Assembly: GCA_035690495.1 (NCBI GenBank)
Contig: DASSKK010000102.1
Coordinates: 1 to 64,000, forward strand
Source of the DNA: DASSKK01 sp035690495
Lineage (GTDB): Bacteria > Actinomycetota > Actinomycetes > Propionibacteriales > Nocardioidaceae
Length of the DNA stretch: 64,000 nt
Direction: 5' to 3'
The position numbers were made by a program, and so were the translations under genes. Below the pieces are notes generated by a model, which saw nothing but the letters and a program-made list of their open reading frames with translations, searched no databases and was not told the origin of the DNA. Positions 42,354 through 48,185 of the stretch are shown here, one piece after another (positions within the stretch are counted from its first letter, which is position 1; each line of letters opens with the position of its first letter).

Positions 42354-44165
42354 GTGAAACTCGTGAAGGACAAGCGCGATGGGGTCTCCTTTCAACCCGG
42401 CACAGAGCTCTTAGGCGACCGTGCACGGACCCGCGAGGCAGTAGAGGCCTGTTTGGCAACGCTGCGGTCTGGTGTGTTGCCCGACGACGCGGAGCGTCAG
42501 CGGGTCGACTTCAAGGAAGAGGGCGGCCGTCGCGGTTCTGGTGGCCGGCTGCTGCCCGGGTCTCCCGAGAACACCAAGGCAGCCGACCAGATGGCCGACG
42601 AAGTCGCGGCGATAGCCAACACCCCGGGCGGAGGAGCTCTGATCGTCGGGGCCGAGAACCGAAGCGGGGACCTCCTCGGCACTGAGCTCGACGCCGAGTG
42701 GCTGCGCCAACAGATCTACCGACGAGTCGACGTCGCCCCTGACATCGAGATGGTCATGGAGCGCGGCATCCGCCTCCTGGTCATCTACGTCCCCGAGGCA
42801 CGCGAGCCGGTCGAGGACACGAGCGATCGGCTGCGTTGGCGCGTGGGTGCTTCCTCTGTACCCGTCGACCGGGGCGAGTGGTGGACACACCGACAAGGCC
42901 GTGCCGGCTGGGATGCGATGTCCCGATCCAGCAGCCTCGGCCTCGACCACGTCACCTCGGGCGCTGTCGCGGTGGCCAGGGAGTACCTCGGCCGACGCGA
43001 TATCTCCGACGAGGTTCAGCAAGACCTGGCCAAGGCCGCCACACCTGACATGCTGCGGCAGATCGGGGTACTGACCGTTGACGATTACCTGACCGAGGCC
43101 GGAGCGCTCCTCTTTTGTCCCTCACCGCGCCCGTGGCTGACCTGGAGCCGGCTCGACGTCGAAGGTGGCGACATCCTCGCTCGCGACGACCCGCACCAGG
43201 GCTTGAGCCTGCTGGAGCAGATCCACCGGGTCGAGACCCTGCTGGAGGCCGCGAACGATCGCGTCACGATCTCCGGGGAGTTCGCCGAGCGGACGGTGCG
43301 AGAACTGCCGATGCGATCAGCTCGTGAGGCCGTCCTCAACGGGGTCGTGCACCGCGACTGGAACCTCCATGAGGCCACGACTGTGACCTGGGTAGAGGAG
43401 GACGTTTCCCTGACAGTGGTGTCGCCCGGCGGCTTCGTGGGCGGCATCAACGAGGACAACGTCCTGGCGCAGCGATTCAGCCGCTCCCCGGCGCTCGCCG
43501 ATGCCGTCCGGGCGTTGGGTCTGGTCGACAAGCAGGGCATCGGCGTCGATCGCATGTACCGGGAGATGGTCACACTCGGCCACCGCCCGCCGTTGTTGAT
43601 CGAGGAGCCCGGGCCGCGCGTTCGGACCAGGCTGGTCGGCGGCCGGCCGGTGGTCCCCGTCATGCGTCTGACGTCACGCATCCAGCCTGTGGCCCGGCAG
43701 CGCGACGTCCAGGTAGCCCTCGTCGTCTACACACTGCTGCACCGTCCCTTCTCGACCGCCGAGCAGATGGCGACCGTCTTGCAGCGAACGCCGTCCGAGG
43801 CTGCGGAGGCACTGGAGACCACCTACCGCTGCGTGATCGACGGGCGCCCGCTGATCAAGCCGTACAAGGACGCCTGGCTGCTCTCCCCGGACGCCCGAAG
43901 GCTCGTTACCGGGTCGAAGTCGGATCGAGAGCTGCTCCGCCGACTCAGAGTTTTGTGGTACGTCGGACCCGATCCGCAAGACGCGCCCGCCGTTGCCGAT
44001 ACGTGGCTATCGGTCCACGACCGGATCACCTCCGGCGACTACGCTGCGCTGACCGGCCTCACGCCCGCGGGCGCCCGCGGCGCGCTGGACCGACTGGTCG
44101 ACGACGGCCAACTCGTTCGTGGCGAGGTTGCCGGCCGCAACGCGCACTACCTGCGACCGGCCTGA
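42354..44165 (+). CDS. AlbA_2/Schlafen-type ATP-binding regulator-like protein
   Basis: A 603-residue protein. The N-terminal AlbA_2 (Schlafen-like) domain reads 'RVDFKEEGG' then 'VAAIANTPGGGALIVGAENRSG'. The middle part has the HATPase_c_4 pattern 'REAVLNGVVHRDWNLHEATTVTW' and 'VVSPGGFVGGINEDNVL', followed by 'GLVDKQGIGVDRMYREM'. The C-terminus contains winged-helix-like segments ('ALTGLTPAGARGALDRLVDDGQLV'). Such proteins are often encoded on mobile elements and some are linked to defence, but the substrate is unknown. GTG start at 42354; another in-frame GTG follows at 42363. No clear ribosome site. Confidence 0.8.
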   Translation: MKLVKDKRDGVSFQPGTELLGDRARTREAVEACLATLRSGVLPDDAERQRVDFKEEGGRRGSGGRLLPGSPENTKAADQMADEVAAIANTPGGGALIVGAENRSGDLLGTELDAEWLRQQIYRRVDVAPDIEMVMERGIRLLVIYVPEAREPVEDTSDRLRWRVGASSVPVDRGEWWTHRQGRAGWDAMSRSSSLGLDHVTSGAVAVAREYLGRRDISDEVQQDLAKAATPDMLRQIGVLTVDDYLTEAGALLFCPSPRPWLTWSRLDVEGGDILARDDPHQGLSLLEQIHRVETLLEAANDRVTISGEFAERTVRELPMRSAREAVLNGVVHRDWNLHEATTVTWVEEDVSLTVVSPGGFVGGINEDNVLAQRFSRSPALADAVRALGLVDKQGIGVDRMYREMVTLGHRPPLLIEEPGPRVRTRLVGGRPVVPVMRLTSRIQPVARQRDVQVALVVYTLLHRPFSTAEQMATVLQRTPSEAAEALETTYRCVIDGRPLIKPYKDAWLLSPDARRLVTGSKSDRELLRRLRVLWYVGPDPQDAPAVADTWLSVHDRITSGDYAALTGLTPAGARGALDRLVDDGQLVRGEVAGRNAHYLRPA

Positions 44166-44223
44166 GTGCCGATCTCGACCGGCTCAGGAACCGAGAAGCT
44201 CGTCATGCATAGGGTGGGCGGCT

Positions 44224-44822
44224 GTGGACTCCGATGACCCCGGACTGTTCGAAACGGTCGCCGACGCAGCTGCGACCTCGGCGACGCGGCCCAGTCGCGG
44301 GAGGATGCGAGAGACGTGGGTGTGCACGGTCAGCGCGGACGCCACGATCATCGACTCGGCAGCTCTCGACGCTGCCATGGCCAAGCCGAAGCGGACGGCT
44401 TCCTCGTCGGGATATTGCAGGACGACAACGGTGACGAGGCCCCAGACGATCGCGGTGACGGGACGGTCGCCGGCTTCGATCGGGTCGGCTGGTTGCTCTG
44501 GCCCACCGACGGCCTGGATCCGGTGCTGGAGGCCGACGCCTTCGATGTCCGCGAGGTGACGACCGAGGTTGACGCCGTGACCGACGTCAAGGGAACCGTG
44601 ACGTGGTCGATCACGGTCAGGCTCCGCGATGTGTCGGGCCTGCGGCGGATCGCCGTCGCCGCACATCCGGAGGAGAGCCCTGCGATCAACGAAAGCCTGG
44701 TTGCTGCCTGGCAGTGTGCGATCGACCCCTTCGCACCGATCCGTTCCGTTCCGGGGATTACCTGGCAGCCGGGCGCGGTCGAGATCCTGCACGTACCCGC
44801 CCGGGCCGGAAGGGGTGGCTGA
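44224..44822 (+). pseudogene. hypothetical gene with a probable frameshift
   Basis: A GTG at 44224 opens a frame with natural composition ('DSDDPGLFETVADAAATS', 'DATIIDSAALDAAMAKP') up to about 44385. From about 44388 the natural-looking sequence continues in another frame ('EADGFLVGILQDDNGDE', 'VGWLLWPTDGLDPVLEADAF', 'AWQCAIDPFAPIRSVPGITW') to a stop at 44822. Joining the two gives one protein of about 199 residues of unknown family. The shift lies near AAGCCGAAG. A sequencing error would also explain it. Confidence 0.5.
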
Positions 44823-44855
44823 CGTGGGCTGACGCCGTCGACGGAGGCGAGCTCG

Positions 44856-44868
44856 CCCCCTCGCGCAC
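44856..44868 (+). repeat. candidate attR: repeat of the tRNA-Leu 3' end
   Basis: CCCCCTCGCGCAC is identical to the last bases of tRNA-Leu plus one flanking base (26706-26718), in the same orientation, 18.15 kb away. Integration into tRNA 3' ends leaves such a direct repeat. Identity stops sharply on both sides, and 13 bases is short for an att core, so the site may have decayed. Confidence 0.55.
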
Positions 44869-45011
44869 AGATATGAGATGGCCTCTAGCCTCGGTTACGT
44901 CTCAGTCGGAGGCCGTCGACGTTCACGTGCCGCTATAAGGTGCTAAGCCTCCGCACGGGGTCCCCGAGGTGCGCTGCGGTGGCCGCGTGCTTGATGGAGT
45001 TTTGGCCGGCC

Positions 45012-46298
45012 TCAGGGAGCCATTGCGCTGAGCGGGGCCGTGACAGTCCCGTCGTCGGTGACAAGGATCGGCCCGGTTCCGGTGACGACGAGCCGGAATG
45101 CAGGCTCGCCGATCGCAGCCGTATCGACCTGTGCGATCACCGCCCGCAGAGTGTTGGCTCCTGCTGTGAACTGCTGGCCGCCGAGTTTGACCTCGACGGC
45201 ACCCCAGCGTCCGTCAGGGAGGGTGATGATCGCGTCGACCTCCTTGTTGTTGGAGTCGCGGTAGTGACTGACATCGGCGCCGATCGCAGAGGCAAAGACA
45301 GCCAGATCATGGACGACCGCGCTCTCGAACAGTGTGCCGAGCGTATTGAGGTCGCCCCTCAACTGTTGGGGACCGGCACCAAGGGCCGCAGCGGCAAGAG
45401 CTGGGTCGACCAGGTGTAGCTTCCGTGAGGTGCGCACCCTGGCGCGAGATCGCAGCGCCGGGGTCCACGGCCGCTGTGTCTCGATAAGAAAGAGCCTCTG
45501 GAGCAGGCCGACATAGTTGCTCACGGTCTCCTCGTCGATGGTGGGGGCGACCGTGCGTACGTCGGACGCGAGCGTCTTGTAGGTGACCTCGGAGGCCACA
45601 GATCTCGCGAGCGCAGTGATGAGGTGCTTGACCACCTCGGGCTCGTGTCGGATATCGGCGAGGCGGTGGATGTCGGTGCGCGCGACGTCGTCGATGTAGC
45701 CGCGTAGACGATCGGCTGCCTGAGCGGGTGACAACGTGATCATCGCTGGGAAGCCCGGGTGCATCAGGTTGTCGATGACGGTGTCGAGATCCTGGGTTGC
45801 GCCAAGATCGGTCTTCGGCAGTTCGCCGTCGAACAGGCTCGCGAGGCTCACCGCCCCCGAAGCGGCGTCGAGCTTCTCCCACCAGGACATGGTCCGCTCA
45901 CGCAGCCGCAGGAACCGTCCGGCCCCGGTGTGCCGGGTGACGTCGTCAGGAGGTACGGCGGAGCCAGTGAGGATGAACCGCCCCGGCTCGACCGTTGAGT
46001 CGACGGATCGCCGGACGAGATTCCACAGCTCCGGGGCGACCTGCCACTCATCGAGCAGCCTGGGTGCCTCGCCTTCGAGGAGTGAGCGCGGTGCCACCTC
46101 GAGCAACTGTTGGACCTCGGGGTCGTCGATGAAGACGTAGGAGCCAGCAGCCTGGAGCGCCGTCATGGTCTTGCCGCTCGCTCGCGCTCCTTCGATCACA
46201 ACCGCGCCGGATGCCGCGAGCGCGCGCTCCAACGCGCTGTCGATGACGCGAGGCCGGTACTCATGTCCCAGCACCTGCGCTGTATGCATGGGGGGCAT
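45012..46298 (-). CDS. DUF4143-family AAA ATPase
   Basis: A 428-residue protein. The N-terminal AAA_14 domain has a Walker A variant 'VVIEGARASGKTMTA', Walker B-like 'PRLLDEWQVAPELWNLVRR' and sensor 'RFILTGSAVPP'. The C-terminal DUF4143 domain ends in a PD-(D/E)xK-like stretch: 'FESAVVHDLAVFASAIGADVSHYRDSNNKEVDAIITLPDGRWGAVEVKLGG'. The family is common on accessory DNA; the role is unknown. The start at 46298 (MPPMHTAQ) is uncertain, with ATG at 46289 also in frame. Four phased direct repeats lie just upstream of its start. Confidence 0.85.
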   Translation of the reverse strand: MPPMHTAQVLGHEYRPRVIDSALERALAASGAVVIEGARASGKTMTALQAAGSYVFIDDPEVQQLLEVAPRSLLEGEAPRLLDEWQVAPELWNLVRRSVDSTVEPGRFILTGSAVPPDDVTRHTGAGRFLRLRERTMSWWEKLDAASGAVSLASLFDGELPKTDLGATQDLDTVIDNLMHPGFPAMITLSPAQAADRLRGYIDDVARTDIHRLADIRHEPEVVKHLITALARSVASEVTYKTLASDVRTVAPTIDEETVSNYVGLLQRLFLIETQRPWTPALRSRARVRTSRKLHLVDPALAAAALGAGPQQLRGDLNTLGTLFESAVVHDLAVFASAIGADVSHYRDSNNKEVDAIITLPDGRWGAVEVKLGGQQFTAGANTLRAVIAQVDTAAIGEPAFRLVVTGTGPILVTDDGTVTAPLSAMAP

Positions 46299-46321
46299 TC
46301 TACCGGCGAGAGGCCGCTATC

Positions 46322-46403
46322 CGGATGCTTGCAGGTCGCCTAAGCGGATGTTTGCAGACTCCCCACCCGGATGATTGCGGGATTCGTGACTGGATGCTTG
46401 CAG
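46322..46403. repeat. four 13-bp direct repeats at exact 23-bp spacing
   Basis: CGGATGCTTGCAG (46322), CGGATGTTTGCAG (46345), CGGATGATTGCGG (46368) and TGGATGCTTGCAG (46391) start exactly 23 bases apart with unrelated 10-base spacers. The array begins 24 bases upstream of the DUF4143 gene start. It looks like an iteron or multi-site operator. It could also be the multiply repeated end of a lost IS21-type element. Confidence 0.8.
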
Positions 46404-46860
46404 TCATCAGGACGCGCCGCGACTGCGCACTCATGTGCTAGCGGTAGGGCGCTCAAGGGGCATCGTCCGCTTCAAGTCCTCTCCTGCGCACCTCGCAGCA
46501 CACAGACCTTGGCCGGGCCACAAGGCGTCGAACAGCAGCTTGCAGATGACCTGCGGACCGAGGGCCGACTGCACCTCTCGAGGTGCTCGAACCTGCTCGA
46601 GGACGCGATCTGCGACGTACGCCGGGCCGCGGCTCATCTCTTCGCCGCCGTCATGGGTCTGCCACCGCGAGAGCACGGCGACCAGCTCGCAGGGGGCTCG
46701 CTCTCGGGACGGCTGGCCTTCACGGACGGCTACCGTGTCAATGCCGCTCGCGGGCGTCGACACTGACTCTGAGCTGGCCCGGCCAGGGTTCCGGACGCGT
46801 CTCGACGCCGCTCCTCCTCGACAGCCTTGAGTCGAGGCCACGGCTGGCTGGTGTCTCCGT
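46404..46860. other. 457-base region with no supported gene
   Basis: Only short open frames occur, and none has a family signature or ribosome site. One plus-strand frame (to 46766) includes 'LLEDAICDVRRAAAHLFAAVMGL', which looks protein-like but has no recognisable start. The sequence TTCAAGTCCTCTCCTGCGCAC at about 46480-46500 weakly resembles the tRNA-Leu 3' end (16 of 21 ungapped), a possible further att scar. Confidence 0.4.
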
Positions 46861-47205
46861 CTACATCGCCTGGGGTGGCAGGCTGCGGACGAGGGTTGTG
46901 TCCACTCCGACCGGGCCAACCTTGGCGGCCCCGCCGGGGGAACCCAGGGGGGCTTCGCGTCCAGCGAGAGTCTCGCTGAAGAAGGCCTGGTTGTCCGCGA
47001 GGTACGGAGCCCAGGGGTCGGGCAGGTCGTCTTCGTAGTAGATCGCCTCCACCGGACAAACGGGCTCACAGGCGCCGCAATCGACGCACTCGTCGGGTTG
47101 GATGTACAGAGAGCGCCCGCCCTCGTAGATGCAGTCGACCGGGCACTCGTCCACACATGCTCGGTCCATCACGTCCACACACGGTTGCGCGATCACGTAG
47201 GTCAC
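46861..47205 (-). CDS. fdxA: seven-iron ferredoxin (FdxA type)
   Basis: A 114-residue ferredoxin starting VTYVIAQPCVDV. Eight cysteines occur in the pattern C9, C17, C21, C25, then C40-x2-C43-x2-C46-x3-C50-P. This gives one [3Fe-4S] and one [4Fe-4S] cluster as in actinobacterial FdxA, with the long C-terminal extension of that group. It is a cytosolic electron carrier. I chose the GTG at 47203-47205: it is the conserved start and lies seven bases after a -10 TAAAAT (47213-47218), fitting a leaderless message. It is divergent from the Fe-S regulator gene. Confidence 0.92.
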   Translation of the reverse strand: MTYVIAQPCVDVMDRACVDECPVDCIYEGGRSLYIQPDECVDCGACEPVCPVEAIYYEDDLPDPWAPYLADNQAFFSETLAGREAPLGSPGGAAKVGPVGVDTTLVRSLPPQAM

Positions 47206-47355
47206 AAACCACATTTTACACGACCTACTCAGTAATAACCCGGGGGCCCCAGTTGTCGAGCGCGTCCGAGTCGGAAAAGCGCGAGTCGACCTCCGGTGGA
47301 CGAGCCCGTGGCCGAGCGCGGTTCCGGGCTACCCCCCGAGCACCACGGGCGACAT

Positions 47356-47384
47356 TTGTTATGTACGAGCAGACATGTGACAAT
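47356..47384 (+). promoter_or_regulatory. leaderless promoter of the SufR-like regulator
   Basis: -35 TTGTTA (47356-47361), 17-base spacer, -10 GACAAT (47379-47384), six bases, then ATG 47391. The -10 lies within TGTGACAAT, the motif shared with the aceE promoter. The arms ATGT and ACAT (around 47361-47376) form a small inverted repeat in the spacer. Confidence 0.6.
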
Positions 47385-47390
47385 AGAACC

Positions 47391-48074
47391 ATGCGTGGAC
47401 CGACGCTGCCGGATCCGCCGCCGCAGTTCCCGGTGGGTGCCCGGCGAACGGATGTGCTCGCGCTGTTGCGCCGGACTGACGGCCCGTTGTCGGTGGCTGA
47501 CGTCGCGCGGGCGATGGACGTGCACGTCAACACTGCCCGGTTCCACCTTGATGGTCTGGTGGAGGAGGGGCTGGCGGAGCGGGCCAGCGAGCCGCGAGAC
47601 ACACGAGGACGGCCGCGGATCCTGTACACCTCCGAAGGCGATCCGCCGGGCCCGAGGAGCTACGAGTTTCTGGCCGAGATGCTTACCGGCCTGGTCTCGA
47701 CCCTCGAGGACGCCGGCTCCGCGACCGTTGAGCTCGGCAAGACCTGGGGACGGCATCTGATCGAGCGCGCGGCGCCCTCGGAGCGTGTCGACACCCAGCA
47801 GGCGCTCACTCGGCTAGACGACTTGCTGGAGAAAGTCGGCTTCCAGCCCGAAGCCGGCGCCACTGCTGGGACTAACGTCGAGGTTCGTCTGCGCCACTGT
47901 CCATTTCGAGAGGTAGCCCAGAAGCACACCGACGTTGTGTGCGCGATCCACTTGGGTCTGATGCAGGGGGCACTCGACGAGCTGGGCGCTCCGATCGCGG
48001 CGACATCGCTGGAACCGTTCGTCACCCCACAGATGTGCGTTGCCCACCTGCAAGCGACCGGGGCATCGGACTGA
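47391..48074 (+). CDS. SufR-like winged-helix regulator with C-terminal Cys cluster
   Basis: A 227-residue regulator. The N-terminal winged helix (20-80) reads 'LSVADVARAMDVHVNTARFHLDGLVEEGLAE', the DeoR/ArsR-like layout of SufR. The C-terminal region holds C170, C184 and C216, with His residues at 187 and 219. SufR-type sensors hold an Fe-S cluster with Cys/His ligands in this region, so this is probably an Fe-S, oxygen or NO sensor, although the fourth ligand does not match SufR spacing exactly. It is flanked by ferredoxin and aceE genes, whose promoters share its motif. ATG at 47391; an in-frame ATG at 47361 lies inside the promoter. Confidence 0.8.
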   Translation: MRGPTLPDPPPQFPVGARRTDVLALLRRTDGPLSVADVARAMDVHVNTARFHLDGLVEEGLAERASEPRDTRGRPRILYTSEGDPPGPRSYEFLAEMLTGLVSTLEDAGSATVELGKTWGRHLIERAAPSERVDTQQALTRLDDLLEKVGFQPEAGATAGTNVEVRLRHCPFREVAQKHTDVVCAIHLGLMQGALDELGAPIAATSLEPFVTPQMCVAHLQATGASD

Positions 48075-48143
48075 CCAAGCGTCTCGGCGTTGACGGGCAG
48101 GTCGCAACCGGGCCGGGTGTGACACCTTCCAGCCGGCTCCTTC

Positions 48144-48185
48144 TTGATTTCTAACAAATCTCTTGTGACAATTATGGTTGTGACA
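48144..48185 (+). promoter_or_regulatory. aceE promoter with TTGTGACA direct repeat
   Basis: -35 TTGATT (48144-48149), 17-base spacer, -10 GACAAT (48167-48172), then seven bases to the GTG at 48180. TTGTGACA occurs twice, at 48163-48170 and 48178-48185, overlapping the -10 and the start codon, which fits repression by the adjacent regulator. Confidence 0.6.

Larger units (their letters stand above)
26706..44868. mobile_element. tRNA-Leu integrative mobilizable island (two tandem related elements)
   Basis: The left end is the 3' terminus of tRNA-Leu, and the 13 bases CCCCCTCGCGCAC (26706-26718) recur at 44856-44868. Inside are a tyrosine integrase, XRE regulator, excisionase-like protein, FtsK-like/WXG100 cassette, MobF relaxase, oriT and DarTG (to about 39.7 kb). 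A second, decayed integrase-XRE-oriT copy with an AlbA_2 protein follows. Conjugative secretion genes (VirB4, coupling protein, pore) are absent, so it is mobilizable rather than self-transmissible unless the FtsK-like protein moves DNA. The boundary between the two units lies around 39.69-40.10 kb. Confidence 0.75.

Noticed and set aside
46322..46403. CRISPR array
   Set aside because: Repeats of 13 bp with 10-bp spacers are far too short, and no cas genes are present.
46371..46766. 131-codon plus-strand open frame in the gap before fdxA
   Set aside because: It runs through the phased repeats and has no ribosome site or recognised family; only a part looks protein-like.
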